This document shows, piece by piece, positions 6,077-14,348 of a DNA stretch of 38,996 bases. The stretch's first letter is position 1, and each line of letters begins with the position of its first letter. A program made the translations under genes and the position numbers. The stretch comes from an uncultured Lachnospiraceae bacterium (GTDB taxonomy: Bacteria > Bacillota > Clostridia > Lachnospirales > Lachnospiraceae), in the NCBI GenBank assembly GCA_902786365.1, contig CADACD010000028.1, positions 1 through 38,996 of the forward strand. The letters are read 5' to 3'. Below the pieces are notes generated by a model that was given only the letters and a program-made list of their open reading frames with translations, did no database searches and was not told where the DNA came from.

Positions 6077-6532
6077 TCACTTGTATATTTTATTTTCAAG
6101 CTGTAATAGTTTTTCATGAAAAAAATCTACTCTGTTAAGACCTGACGACCACAAATATGCCTTGTCCGCCTCACCTAGTTCTTCGAATGATAGCCATTCT
6201 ACTCCAATAATACTCTGCTCTTCTGCTGACAATTCCGGGTCTGTTCCGATTCCCGGTACCGCATCATCCTCTGTCTCAACAAGAAACGTATGAACCTCTC
6301 CTCTGTTGTCAGGCTTATACTGTACTGACAGTTTTCTTACAATTTTTCCATCCACAAGACTTTCCTCTTTCAACTCTCTGAGTGCTGCCTGCTCATATGT
6401 TTCACCCTTCTCTACACCTCCGCCCGGAAGACAATAAAATTCTCTTCCGCGCATTCTGTGTTTCACAAGCAATATTTTATCATTTTTTATAACCAAAGCC
6501 TGGGCTCTGTCTCTTCTCACAATTTTTCCCAT
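6077..6532 (-). CDS. Nudix hydrolase
   Basis: A 151-residue single-domain protein. The Nudix box is in GGGVEKGETYEQAALRELKE followed by ES, giving the G-x5-E-x7-REL-x-EE metal-binding core; the final G of the usual motif is replaced. The flanking strands (AQALVIKNDKILLVKHR and FYCLPGGG) fit the family. Such enzymes hydrolyse nucleoside diphosphates linked to another moiety, using Mg2+; the substrate cannot be predicted. GGAAGGA precedes the ATG by about 7 nt. It lies 122 bp downstream of the lysozyme gene on the same strand and could share its transcript. Confidence 0.88.
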   Translation of the reverse strand: MGKIVRRDRAQALVIKNDKILLVKHRMRGREFYCLPGGGVEKGETYEQAALRELKEESLVDGKIVRKLSVQYKPDNRGEVHTFLVETEDDAVPGIGTDPELSAEEQSIIGVEWLSFEELGEADKAYLWSSGLNRVDFFHEKLLQLENKIYK

Positions 6533-6654
6533 ATATATTCCTTCCTATGCTGCCTATACGCATGTATTATCTTACATTTATTTCAAATATTTTATCAGTG
6601 TTTGAGCTCATCTCTTTCAAAACCATTTCGTGAACCTGATAATGCCCCATCTTT

Positions 6655-7908
6655 CTATTCCTCAACCGTTTTTTCACTCCAATCTTTAAAGCTGATATTC
6701 ATATCAACTGTTCCGGTGATTCCATCGATTTTCCCACTCTCAGCATACTGCCACATGCTGATTTTATATGGAAAATATAATTCATCATTATAACCGGCAA
6801 ACCATTTCTCATAATCTTCAAGTTTGCTCATATCTAATGACATTGCAAACCACTTGAGATTTGCATATATCACCGGTGTATATCCTTCTTTTTTTATCTG
6901 TTCACAAAATGCTATGGCAATCTGTGTTCTCTCATCTACAGTCAGGTCTTTCGCCCTCTCTGTGTTGCTGAGTGTTGTCTCTGTATCAAATACGACAGGA
7001 TATGTAATATTATATTTCTTTATAATATCAATTGTAAAGTTTGCTTCTTCGATTGCTTCTTCTTTAGTAATTGCCTGTGAAAAGAAATATACACCTACTT
7101 TAATCCCTGCATCAAGTGCGCCAAGAATATTATCCTTCGCCTTTTCATCCTCAACAATTTCACCTGTACCATATCCTCTGTAGGCAACTCTTATCATAGC
7201 AAACTCCACTCCGCTGTCTGCCACCTTTTTCCAGTCAATATCTCCCTGATATTTTGAGATATCAATTCCTTTATGTGAAACAATCTCTCCATTTTCTACA
7301 TAGACAATTTCTCCATCATCTAGTTTTTCTATTTTTTCGTTATCTATATCATTTTTTTCTAAATCTTCAATAACAGGAATGAACATATATCTGTTTGTAT
7401 GATATACAACGATATCTTCCGGAAACAATTCTCTAAGCATCTCAAGCGTGCCTTTGTTATTTTCCATATAATCTCTGATAATCTCTTTCATTTCCTCTAC
7501 ACTATATTCATTTTCAGATATGCCTCCTGAACCTCCCACGCCTTTGGTGGCACCAATTTCAGAAAATGTATTTTGATTGTCAGAACCGACGCTATCATTT
7601 TCCGAATACAACCTTACACATAAGGCAATTCCAACAACTGCAACTATAGTGGCTAAAACCGCATACAAATTCAAAAATATATGTCCTGTTTTATTTTTTT
7701 CTTTGGTAGTTTTTCTTCCTTCTTCATAATTTGGTCTTTCATTTCCACCATTCATGTTTTCTCTATCATATGTCTCTTTATTGCTCTCGTTATCTCTGTC
7801 CCACATACCCGTATTTTCTTGCATATCTCTTTGATTAATATCACGTAGCTTTTTTACAGTATCTGTGTTTTCTATATTTCTCGTATGTTCTCTATCTTTA
7901 AAACTCAT
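6655..7908 (-). CDS. Membrane-anchored GH25 family lysozyme (muramidase)
   Basis: A 417-residue protein. Residues 1-74 are a highly charged disordered cytoplasmic region rich in Asn, Arg, Asp and Glu; residues 75-101 form one membrane helix; a linker with GGSGG follows. The GH25 domain runs from about 212 to the end: GIDISKYQGDIDW, IRVAYRGYGTGE, AGIKVGVYFFSQA and VVFDTET. Asp216, Asp308 and Glu310 correspond to the conserved acidic catalytic residues. It would cleave MurNAc-GlcNAc bonds outside the membrane, in wall growth or remodelling. The start is the first ATG after an in-frame stop, but GGGAGG lies about 17 nt upstream, a long spacing that may lower translation. The N-terminal tail is unusual for the family. 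Confidence 0.88.
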   Translation of the reverse strand: MSFKDREHTRNIENTDTVKKLRDINQRDMQENTGMWDRDNESNKETYDRENMNGGNERPNYEEGRKTTKEKNKTGHIFLNLYAVLATIVAVVGIALCVRLYSENDSVGSDNQNTFSEIGATKGVGGSGGISENEYSVEEMKEIIRDYMENNKGTLEMLRELFPEDIVVYHTNRYMFIPVIEDLEKNDIDNEKIEKLDDGEIVYVENGEIVSHKGIDISKYQGDIDWKKVADSGVEFAMIRVAYRGYGTGEIVEDEKAKDNILGALDAGIKVGVYFFSQAITKEEAIEEANFTIDIIKKYNITYPVVFDTETTLSNTERAKDLTVDERTQIAIAFCEQIKKEGYTPVIYANLKWFAMSLDMSKLEDYEKWFAGYNDELYFPYKISMWQYAESGKIDGITGTVDMNISFKDWSEKTVEE

Positions 7909-7955
7909 ATTATTTTAATCGCCATCCTCCCATTTGTATATATATATGTTAAAAT

Positions 7956-7984
7956 ATTATACCTTTATTTTATAATGTAATCAA
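7956..7984 (-). promoter_or_regulatory. Promoter of the GH25 lysozyme gene
   Basis: On the minus strand TTGATT (7984-7979), 17-nt spacer, TATAAT (7961-7956), about 48 nt before the ATG at 7908. Confidence 0.65.
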
Positions 7985-8125
7985 TTATTTTTTTCAATTC
8001 CTGTTCCTCTAACTCATATTGCTCTTCACAATCATCTATCAAAGAGTAGCATTTGTTTCATTGTACTACAATAATTACAATACAAAATAGAGAAATTTTT
8101 TGTTCGTTTTAATCGCATGTTTAGC

Positions 8126-8154
8126 TTGACAAGAAGTCATAAATTAAGTATAGT
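8126..8154 (+). promoter_or_regulatory. Promoter of the tRNA-Thr gene
   Basis: TTGACA at 8126-8131, 17-nt spacer, TATAGT at 8149-8154, 38 nt before the tRNA 5' end. Confidence 0.78.
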
Positions 8155-8192
8155 ATTACATGTAATTAGAAACTTTTATTTTTTATTTATAT

Positions 8193-8265
8193 GCTGACAT
8201 GGCACAGTCGGTAGCGCACTTCATTGGTAGTGAAGAGGTCACGGGTTCGATTCCCGTTGTCAGCT
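8193..8265 (+). tRNA. tRNA-Thr (anticodon GGT)
   Basis: A cloverleaf can be drawn: acceptor GCTGACA pairs with TGTCAGC, D-arm GCACAGTCGGTAGCGC, anticodon stem CTTCA/TGAAG with loop TTGGTAG (anticodon GGT), and T-arm ACGGGTTCGATTCCCGT. Discriminator base T at 8265. CCA is not encoded. It is transcribed alone from its own promoter, opposite to its neighbours. Confidence 0.95.
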
Positions 8266-8619
8266 TTCTAATATTATCAGATGAGTCTGTTGCAATAACA
8301 AAAATTACCACAATAAATTGCTGTCAATCGCTAAAATTAACGGCAATATATAGTGGCAAGCATGATTATTGTAGCAGATTCATTTTTTAGTTAAAATTCA
8401 ATTAAAATCTGACAATTCTTTTCCCTGTTATCTCGACACTTTATCCTATCCATGAAAATATAAAAAATAGCCACTATCTGACCATAAAAATAAATTCAAA
8501 AAGCAGCTATTTCATCTCATTGATATATATTGATATATTTTTTAGTGTTTTTGGTTTCTGTTTTTAGTCTATTAGAATAATTCGTTAATGTTCTAACAAT
8601 GCTCTATGAATGATATATT
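8266..8619. other. 354-bp gene-free spacer after tRNA-Thr
   Basis: AT-rich, without a supportable reading frame. It contains a weak hairpin (8462-8512) that may end the rlmB operon and no clear terminator immediately after the tRNA. The 3' end of the tRNA is a common integration site, but no integrase remnant or repeat of the tRNA end is visible here. Confidence 0.4.
8462..8512 (-). terminator. Weak terminator candidate of the rlmB operon
   Basis: On the minus strand AAATAGC (8512-8506) can pair with GCTATTT (8471-8465), followed by TTTATATTTT. The loop is about 34 nt, so support is limited. Confidence 0.35.
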
Positions 8620-9360
8620 CTATGACAATCTCTGTCTTACAATCTCATACGCTAAAACACCTGCAGCAACCGAAGCATTTAAGGAATCTATATCACCTTT
8701 CATTGGAATCGATGCAACAAAATCACATTTTTCTTTGACAAGTCTGCTCACACCGTCACCCTCGTTTCCAATGACAAGTCCGATAGCCCCTTTTAAATCA
8801 AGATGATACATTACCTCTCCATCCATATCAGCACATACAAACCACATACCTTCTTTTTTTAATTCTTCTATTGTTTTAGCAATATTAGTAACTTTTGCGA
8901 CCGGTGTATAATTCAACGCACCTGCTGATGTTCTTGCAACAACTGCTGTCAGTCCTGCCGCTCTGTTTTTTGGAATAATCACTCCATGTGCACCTGCCAG
9001 ATTGGCAGTTCTGATAATCGCTCCTAGATTGTGTGGATCTTCTATATTATCAAGAATAAAAATAAACGGCGGTTCCTCTTTTTTTCTTGCATTTTCAAGA
9101 ATATCTTCAACGCTTGCATAATTATATGCTGCCGCCAATGCAATCACTCCCTGATGCTTTCCTGTCTGCGACATTGCGTCAAGTCTGTCTTTTGGCACAA
9201 ACTTCACGACCGTCTGCTGTTTTTTACTCTCTCTTAATATGCTGTTTACCGGTCCATCGTGACACCTGTCAAGAATATATAGTTTATCTATTGTTTTACC
9301 GGAACGGAACGCCTCAAGTACAGCATTTCTTCCTTCAATTGTCAATTCTTCATATCTCAT
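8620..9360 (-). CDS. rlmB: 23S rRNA (guanosine-2'-O-)-methyltransferase RlmB
   Basis: A 246-residue SpoU/TrmH-family methyltransferase. An N-terminal substrate-binding domain (ELTIEGRNAVLEAFRSGKTI) precedes the knotted SPOUT domain with motif 1 in DNIEDPHNLGAIIRTANLAG (catalytic Arg and Asn), motif 2 in LVIGNEGDGVSRLV and motif 3 in SIPMKGDIDSLNASVAAGVL. It transfers a methyl group from S-adenosylmethionine to the 2'-OH of G2251 (E. coli numbering) in the P-loop of 23S rRNA. Its ATG overlaps the mrnC stop (4 bp), the coupling usually seen for cysS-mrnC-rlmB in Firmicutes. Other TrmH paralogues exist, but context favours RlmB. Confidence 0.9.
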   Translation of the reverse strand: MRYEELTIEGRNAVLEAFRSGKTIDKLYILDRCHDGPVNSILRESKKQQTVVKFVPKDRLDAMSQTGKHQGVIALAAAYNYASVEDILENARKKEEPPFIFILDNIEDPHNLGAIIRTANLAGAHGVIIPKNRAAGLTAVVARTSAGALNYTPVAKVTNIAKTIEELKKEGMWFVCADMDGEVMYHLDLKGAIGLVIGNEGDGVSRLVKEKCDFVASIPMKGDIDSLNASVAAGVLAYEIVRQRLS

Positions 9361-9821
9361 TTGATTGTCCTCTCAGCTCTTTGATACTTCTCTATTCCAT
9401 CACTCACAAGCTCTAACATACGACTAGTCTGCCCACTCATATACAGATACCCTATAAGTGCCTCAAATCCTGTTGCTCTCCTATAATCAGTCATGGTAGC
9501 ATTTTTTGCCATTGTCACAGACTTGGCATTTCTGCCTCGCTTATATATCCTGTTTTCTTCTTCTGTAAGTTCTAACAGCTTAACAATTTCTGCCTGGGCA
9601 TGCGCCTTTACGAGCATCGTCGACATTCTGTGAAGTTTATTTACCTGTGCCCCTGATTCAGATATAATCTTTGTTCTTACCAGAATTTCATAGACTGCAT
9701 CACCAATATATGCTAACACTAATGGTGACAGCGACCGAACATCTGCCTTTTTGATGCCCATTCCCTCACAGATTGTATCCACCATTTCTATTCCTGTACC
9801 TATATTTATGCTTTCTTCCAT
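9357..9821 (-). CDS. mrnC: Mini-ribonuclease III
   Basis: A 154-residue stand-alone RNase III catalytic domain with no double-stranded-RNA-binding domain. The family signature is [18 protein letters not shown]; the second conserved region is the C-terminal [18 protein letters not shown], with the acidic residues that bind Mg2+. Mini-III trims the 5' and 3' ends of 23S rRNA precursor, and the adjacent RlmB methylates the same molecule. It overlaps cysS by 16 nt at its start and rlmB by 4 nt at its end, so translation is coupled. Confidence 0.93.
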   Translation of the reverse strand: MEESINIGTGIEMVDTICEGMGIKKADVRSLSPLVLAYIGDAVYEILVRTKIISESGAQVNKLHRMSTMLVKAHAQAEIVKLLELTEEENRIYKRGRNAKSVTMAKNATMTDYRRATGFEALIGYLYMSGQTSRMLELVSDGIEKYQRAERTIK

Positions 9822-11212
9822 TTTACGCCTTCTCTTGTATCTTCAAGAATAATTCCTTTTGCAAGCAACTCATTTCTTATCTCATCTGCTCTTGCAAAGT
9901 TCTTTTCTTTTCTTGCCGCCTGTCTTTCTGCAATCAGCTTTTCTATCTCATCATCTAGAATCTCTTCCTGTTTCTCGGCGATAATGCCTAACACATCTGC
10001 CAGAGTAACAATACTGTCTTTTAATCCTTTTGCAAATTCCTTTGATGAACTTTCTGTTACATTGATATTTGCATATTTTACAAGTTCAAACACTACCGAT
10101 ATTGCATCCGCTGTATTAAAATCATCTTCCATTGCATTTTTAAATTTTACGACAAACTCATCTGCTTTTCTAAGTTTTTCTTTTTCATCTTCTGTTAAAG
10201 TCTCTGATGCAAGATTTTCTTCCATATGTTTTAAGTTAGCTACTGCTGTGATGATTCTGTCAAGTCCATTCTTTGCCGCTTCCATCAATTCTGCACTGAA
10301 ATTAATCGGACTTCTGTAGTGTGCACTTAACATAAAAAATCGAAGAACCTGTAAATCATATTTTTCACTGATATCTCTCACTGTAAAAAAATTACCAAGT
10401 GACTTTGACATCTTTTTGTTGTCAATATTTAAAAATCCATTATGCATCCAATACTTAGAAAATCCCACACCATTTGCAGCTTCGCTCTGTGCAATTTCAT
10501 TCTCATGATGAGGGAATATCAAATCTTCACCGCCTGCATGAATATCTATCTGGTCACCAAGATATTTTTTTGACATCACAGAACACTCGATATGCCATCC
10601 CGGTCTTCCCTCACTCCATGGAGACTTCCAATATGGTTCACCTTCTTTTTTCGGCTTCCAAAGGACAAAATCAAGCGGATCTTCTTTATTTTCTTCTCCT
10701 GCTACTTTAATCTCTCTGTGTCCTGCCTCAAGGTCATCTATATTCTTTTTTGACAATTTTCCATAATCTTTGAACTTTCTTGTTCTGAAATAAACTGTAC
10801 CATTTGAATCATAGGCATAGCCTTTTTCGACAAGACCACTTATCATCTCAATCATACCCTCAATTTCTTCTGTCGCAAGCGGATGCTTTGTAGCTTCTCT
10901 GACATTGAGTGCTTTCATATCTTTTTTACATTCTTCTATATATCTCTTCGAAATTTCCTCTGCCGTAACGCCTTCTTCAATTGCAGCTTTTATAATCTTG
11001 TCATCAACATCAGTAAAATTTGATACATATTTTACTTCATATCCTGCATATTCCATATAACGTCTGACAGTATCAAAAACAATCATCGGTCTCGCGTTTC
11101 CAATGTGTATCAGATTGTATACCGTAGGTCCACAGACATACATTCTTACCTTTCCTTCTTCTATTGGAACAAAATCTTCTTTTTTTCTTGTAAGCGTATT
11201 ATAAATCTTCAT
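9806..11212 (-). CDS. cysS: Cysteinyl-tRNA synthetase
   Basis: A 468-residue class I synthetase, normal length. The N-terminus [15 protein letters not shown] is followed by a zinc-ligand Cys in [10 protein letters not shown], the HIGH motif in [10 protein letters not shown], further zinc ligands in HIECSVMS and FPHHENE, and the KMSKS motif in [11 protein letters not shown]. The C-terminal helical region ends with the [20 protein letters not shown] element typical of CysS. It charges tRNA-Cys in the cytosol. It is preceded by ispF (108 bp) with an 11-codon reading frame between them; AAGG lies about 9 nt before the ATG. No full T-box fits in the gap. Confidence 0.97.
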   Translation of the reverse strand: MKIYNTLTRKKEDFVPIEEGKVRMYVCGPTVYNLIHIGNARPMIVFDTVRRYMEYAGYEVKYVSNFTDVDDKIIKAAIEEGVTAEEISKRYIEECKKDMKALNVREATKHPLATEEIEGMIEMISGLVEKGYAYDSNGTVYFRTRKFKDYGKLSKKNIDDLEAGHREIKVAGEENKEDPLDFVLWKPKKEGEPYWKSPWSEGRPGWHIECSVMSKKYLGDQIDIHAGGEDLIFPHHENEIAQSEAANGVGFSKYWMHNGFLNIDNKKMSKSLGNFFTVRDISEKYDLQVLRFFMLSAHYRSPINFSAELMEAAKNGLDRIITAVANLKHMEENLASETLTEDEKEKLRKADEFVVKFKNAMEDDFNTADAISVVFELVKYANINVTESSSKEFAKGLKDSIVTLADVLGIIAEKQEEILDDEIEKLIAERQAARKEKNFARADEIRNELLAKGIILEDTREGVKWKKA

Positions 11213-11227
11213 AATCTTTACCTTGTC

Positions 11228-11263
11228 TTAATACCACCCTTCCAATGGTGCGGGCAGCCACAT
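11228..11263 (-). CDS. Putative 11-residue leader peptide upstream of cysS
   Basis: A short frame encoding MWLPAPLEGWY between ispF and cysS, preceded by AGAAAGGA 4 nt before its ATG, a better ribosome site than that of cysS itself. It ends 15 nt before the cysS start codon, close enough for translational coupling. Two Trp and three Pro (in two Pro-containing dipeptides) in 11 residues is unusual. It has no Cys codon, so it is not a classical Cys attenuator. The GC-rich, non-random composition compared with surrounding AT-rich spacer suggests selection, either for the peptide or for an RNA structure. No expression evidence is available from sequence. Confidence 0.4.
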   Translation of the reverse strand: MWLPAPLEGWY

Positions 11264-11320
11264 TCTATCCTTTCTTCATATTCTGTTTAAACATTTGTTT
11301 TTAAGATTTTAACCAAATTT

Positions 11321-11875
11321 TTATCTTTCATCTGACTGTCTGACACTGCAGCCTGCACAACTGCTACATCCGGCTCCCAAAGGTACAGGTGCAGAATAAT
11401 CACGTGCCTGACTTAAAGATGCTATTGCCTGTGATGAAATTCCTTCCCCGCTTCCGGTAAATCCAAGACCTTCTTCAGTAGTTGCTTTCACATTGACAAG
11501 ATTCTCTTCTATCTTTAATGCTTTTGCTATATTTTTCACCATCTCGTTCCTGTAAGGTCCTACTTTTGGTCTTTGAGCGATGATGGTCGCATCAATATTG
11601 TTGATTATATACATATTTTCTTCTAGTAGCTTTCCAACATGCTCTAATAACTTTATGCTTGATATTCCCTTATATTTCTCATCTGAATCTGGAAAATGCT
11701 TTCCAATATCGCCTAATCCTGCCGCTCCTAACAAAGCATCCATAATCGCATGAAGAAGAACATCTGCATCAGAATGACCAAGTAAACCCTTCTCGTAAGG
11801 TATCTCCACACCCCCAAGTATCAGTTTCCTGTCTTCTACCAGCCGGTGCACATCATATCCCATCCCAACTCTCAT
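11321..11875 (-). CDS. ispF: 2-C-methyl-D-erythritol 2,4-cyclodiphosphate synthase with Cys-rich tail
   Basis: A 184-residue IspF of the MEP isoprenoid pathway, cytosolic trimer. Zinc ligands Asp8 and His10 lie in MGYDVHRL and His42 in [20 protein letters not shown]; the cytidine-binding end is [20 protein letters not shown]. The start at 11875 is preferred because AAAGGA is about 8 nt upstream and the family begins MR.G.GYDVH; a longer frame begins at 11905. Normal IspF is about 155-160 residues; here an added tail ends with CSSCAGC (Cys170, 173, 176), a CX2CX2C pattern resembling metal or Fe-S sites. It heads the operon with cysS, mrnC and rlmB. The tail's role is unknown. Confidence 0.93.
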   Translation of the reverse strand: MRVGMGYDVHRLVEDRKLILGGVEIPYEKGLLGHSDADVLLHAIMDALLGAAGLGDIGKHFPDSDEKYKGISSIKLLEHVGKLLEENMYIINNIDATIIAQRPKVGPYRNEMVKNIAKALKIEENLVNVKATTEEGLGFTGSGEGISSQAIASLSQARDYSAPVPLGAGCSSCAGCSVRQSDER

Positions 11876-11916
11876 AAACAATATCCTTTCTATATTTGTA
11901 CGCATTGATATATTCA

Positions 11917-11944
11917 GTTATACAATTTTATTTCGAACTTTCAA
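11917..11944 (-). promoter_or_regulatory. Candidate promoter of the ispF-cysS-mrnC-rlmB operon
   Basis: On the minus strand TTGAAA (11944-11939), 16-nt spacer, TATAAC (11922-11917), 42 nt before the preferred ispF ATG. Confidence 0.5.
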
Positions 11945-12026
11945 GCAGCCTTTCAATTACACCAACATCATTTAATATCATTAAAATATGAATGAATTAG
12001 TGCTAAATAAAAATAATTTTATATTT

Positions 12027-12057
12027 CAAAAAAAGTCTCGCCTTAACAGGCAAGACT
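12027..12057 (-). terminator. Intrinsic terminator of the tRNA-Val/tRNA-Met transcript
   Basis: On the minus strand AGTCTTGCC pairs with GGCGAGACT (one G-U pair, 6-nt loop; 12057-12035) and is followed by TTTTTTT. Confidence 0.88.
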
Positions 12058-12065
12058 TTAACTAG

Positions 12066-12139
12066 TAGCGGAAAAGGGATTTGAACCCATGACACCACGG
12101 GTATGAACCGTGTGCTCTAGCCAACTGAGCTATTCCGCC
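12066..12139 (-). tRNA. tRNA-Met (anticodon CAT, elongator type)
   Basis: Acceptor GGCGGAA pairs with TTCCGCT, D-arm GCTCAGTTGGCTAGAGC, anticodon stem CACGG/CCGTG with loop TTCATAC, then variable loop and T-arm with GGGTTCAAATCCC. Base pair 1-72 is G-U; the initiator-specific three G-C pairs at the anticodon stem base are absent, so elongator type is likely. CCA not encoded. It is the second gene of a two-tRNA transcript. Confidence 0.93.
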
Positions 12140-12162
12140 ATATGTCTGATACTGAATAAAAA

Positions 12163-12235
12163 TGGGACCTACAGGGCTCGAACCTGTGACCCTCTGCTTG
12201 TAAGGCAGATGCTCTCCCAGCTGAGCTAAGATCCC
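12163..12235 (-). tRNA. tRNA-Val (anticodon TAC)
   Basis: Acceptor GGGATCT pairs with AGGTCCC, D-arm GCTCAGCTGGGAGAGC, anticodon stem TCTGC/GCAGA with loop CTTACAA (anticodon TAC), T-arm ACAGGTTCGAGCCCTGT, discriminator A. CCA not encoded. First of two tRNAs from one strong promoter. Confidence 0.96.
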
Positions 12236-12268
12236 GTTCGCTTTTATCTTGTATCTGACGACTTAGAT

Positions 12269-12297
12269 AGTATATCTGTTTTATCGCATTTTGTCAA
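12269..12297 (-). promoter_or_regulatory. Promoter of the tRNA-Val/tRNA-Met pair
   Basis: On the minus strand TTGACA (12297-12292), 17-nt spacer, TATACT (12274-12269), 33 nt before the tRNA-Val 5' end. Confidence 0.85.
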
Positions 12298-12353
12298 GCA
12301 TTTTTTTATATTTTTTCAATTCACCTTTTTTTCATGTTTATAAAACACTACTT

Positions 12354-13229
12354 TTACGACCATTTTTTCGTATGTTCCTCATAATACATTCTGTCCATCA
12401 AAAGTGTAGCTGTCAAAAGTTCCACTATCATCACTGCCAGATATATCATTATATTTTTATTAATAAAATTGAAAATACCATAATATTCGGATATGACCGC
12501 AATCAGATTTGCTGTTCCATGTAGAACAATACATACTGTGATTGATTTGTATTTTTCAAACACAAACAAAAGAATAAATGATAGCAGAAATGCGTACATT
12601 GCCTGTAATAAATTAAAATGAAACAATCCAAATATCATTGAAGTGACAAAAGCTGCTTGCCGCATTGTTGTCATCTTTCTTAATCTCAGATAAATCACTC
12701 CTCTGTATATCAGTTCCTCGGTAACCGGAACAATCAAAGCAATTGATATTATCTGGATAATAAGCGGACCATTAAGAAGGTTTTTACTTACTCTTTCATA
12801 ATCTTCTAATATCTTTTTTATCCTTATAAGAGTCAAAAGCCTGCTAAGTCCCGGCCCTGCTGATGCTCCAAGTAAAAATATTTTTATTAAATCAAGTCCT
12901 TTCACTCTATTCGACAGATATGCTTTTAAATACTCTCTGTTTTTATTGCATTCTTTCATAAAAATGGGAAAAAAAATAACTGCCGAGATAAGTGCCGAAA
13001 AAAAAGTGATGAGATATCCATAGTGTACTGCCATGTCATTGATATTTTCTGAAAACATATAAAAAAAATCTAAACCATTCGTTGTCTCAACATCGCCATA
13101 GGAACCTGATAGGAAAATATACAAACAAACTGTCACTTCCACCATGGAAGAAATGAGCATATATAATATTGCCGGAAACAATGCTCTGAATATATTGTTA
13201 AAACTCATGTCTTGTTTCATTTTATTCAT
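12354..13229 (-). CDS. CPBP-family intramembrane metalloprotease
   Basis: A 291-residue multi-pass membrane protein of the CPBP (Abi/CAAX prenyl protease 2) family. Motif 1 is PVTEELIYRGVIYLRLR (EExxxR), motif 2 is FGLFHF (FxxxH) and motif 3 is VLHGTANL (HxxxN); together they form the glutamate and histidine metal site. About seven hydrophobic segments are visible. The start at 13229 (MNKMKQDMSF) is preferred since GGAGAG is 5 nt upstream; an in-frame ATG at 13253 lacks a site. Members act in protein processing, bacteriocin immunity or signalling; no bacteriocin gene is adjacent, so the role is open. Confidence 0.86.
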   Translation of the reverse strand: MNKMKQDMSFNNIFRALFPAILYMLISSMVEVTVCLYIFLSGSYGDVETTNGLDFFYMFSENINDMAVHYGYLITFFSALISAVIFFPIFMKECNKNREYLKAYLSNRVKGLDLIKIFLLGASAGPGLSRLLTLIRIKKILEDYERVSKNLLNGPLIIQIISIALIVPVTEELIYRGVIYLRLRKMTTMRQAAFVTSMIFGLFHFNLLQAMYAFLLSFILLFVFEKYKSITVCIVLHGTANLIAVISEYYGIFNFINKNIMIYLAVMIVELLTATLLMDRMYYEEHTKKWS

Positions 13230-13316
13230 ATTTACTCTCCATTCCATTACCATTTTCTAAACAAGTTTATAATAAAGAATTTGAATGTTTTAGCTGATAT
13301 TGACAAAGAAAAACCA

Positions 13317-13347
13317 AGGTATCATAAAGTAAAACTTTATGATACCT
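13317..13347 (-). terminator. Terminator of the 219-residue hypothetical gene
   Basis: A 14-bp perfect stem AGGTATCATAAAGT / ACTTTATGATACCT with a 3-nt loop, followed on the minus strand by TGGTTTTTCTTTG. It lies about 50 bp after the stop at 13400. Confidence 0.75.
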
Positions 13348-13399
13348 CACACTTTCATTACTATTCACAGTTAATTCAATCTTATGAATGTTAATTCCT

Positions 13400-14059
13400 C
13401 TATACCTGGTTCTCTCTGAGGAATTTATCAATAGCCATAATCTCAACACGAATATTTCTCATATGATCAATATGTTTCTGGAAGTTACCTTTGTCACCTA
13501 AGATATTAAGAGCCTTAGATGTCTCACCTGTGTCTGCAAGTGGAATTGTGTTGAACTGATTATTCTCAATAAATTCAGCAGCTTTCTTGAGTTCAAGTAC
13601 AAGATTATTCTTGTAGTTCACAATCTCTTCCTCAAGTCTAGCTCTTCTCTCCTGCTCTTTCTTCACTTTCATCTTGATCAATACTGCCTGTGTATCAAGA
13701 ATCTTATCATTAACGTGGAATGGATATACCAATACATTCGGTTTTTTAATCTTGATGAGTTGCTGACCTTTATCATAATCGACTCCGGAATTCTTCATAT
13801 AAGACTGAATCTCAGCATCTACTCTAGGATATGTAAATTCTTCTCCTTCAAGGTAATAGATACCACTCTGGTTTGACATAACGCCTGTATCAGTATCCAT
13901 ATCATAAATTCTGAAACCAATAATCCTGATATCCTTCGCCGGATCGTCCATTGATAAAACCTTTTCCATAATTACTTCAGGATTCTTATCCTCTATAGGC
14001 TGTGTGTTATTGATAATACCGAAACCTATATTAAGAATCTGCACAAAACTTTTTTTCAT
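13400..14059 (-). CDS. Hypothetical cytosolic protein
   Basis: A 219-residue protein I do not recognise. Start at 14059 (MKKSFVQILNIGFGIINNTQ) is preferred because GGGGA lies about 9 nt upstream; the ATG at 14074 is also in frame. The N-terminal half is mixed strand/helix with GFRIYDMDTDTGV and GIYYLEGEEF; residues about 125-170 (VKKEQERRARLEEEIVNYKN) form a charged helix, probably a coiled coil; the C-terminus is helical (HIDHMRNIRVEIMAIDKFL). No signal peptide or membrane segment. It is monocistronic, with its own promoter (14099-14127) and terminator. Function unknown. Confidence 0.75.
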   Translation of the reverse strand: MKKSFVQILNIGFGIINNTQPIEDKNPEVIMEKVLSMDDPAKDIRIIGFRIYDMDTDTGVMSNQSGIYYLEGEEFTYPRVDAEIQSYMKNSGVDYDKGQQLIKIKKPNVLVYPFHVNDKILDTQAVLIKMKVKKEQERRARLEEEIVNYKNNLVLELKKAAEFIENNQFNTIPLADTGETSKALNILGDKGNFQKHIDHMRNIRVEIMAIDKFLRENQV

Positions 14060-14098
14060 ATTGCATGTCCCCATTTCTTTAAGTTTTTTACTATTTAT

Positions 14099-14127
14099 AT
14101 ATTATTACAGTAGAGGTATAATGTCAA
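14099..14127 (-). promoter_or_regulatory. Promoter of the 219-residue hypothetical gene
   Basis: On the minus strand TTGACA (14127-14122), 17-nt spacer, TAATAT (14104-14099), 40 nt before the ATG at 14059. Confidence 0.6.
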
Positions 14128-14348
14128 CGAAAATTTACTTTTTTTTATAGATTTTATACAAAAAAGGACTTTGTTTTGTATGATTTTCTAATCAATTTTA
14201 TATATATCCCTAAATAATTTCAAATTCTTTAAAATTTTTATTTATTAATTTCATTTTTTGTTATATAATAATATTTGTGTGCTGATGAATATAGGTTTAT
14301 GCACTCAATTATTTATTTTATTTTTAAAAACAGGAAAGGATTTTGATT

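Noticed and set aside
8193-8619. Integration scar at the tRNA-Thr 3' end
   Set aside because: No repeat of the tRNA 3' end and no integrase fragment were found in the downstream spacer.
11213-11320. T-box riboswitch upstream of cysS (GGGTGGTA string)
   Set aside because: The gap between ispF and cysS is only 108 bp, too short for Stem I plus terminator/antiterminator, and no competing hairpins are seen.
12354-13229. CPBP protease as an abortive-infection phage-defence gene
   Set aside because: The old Abi name reflects family history only; no defence neighbours or mobile context are present here.
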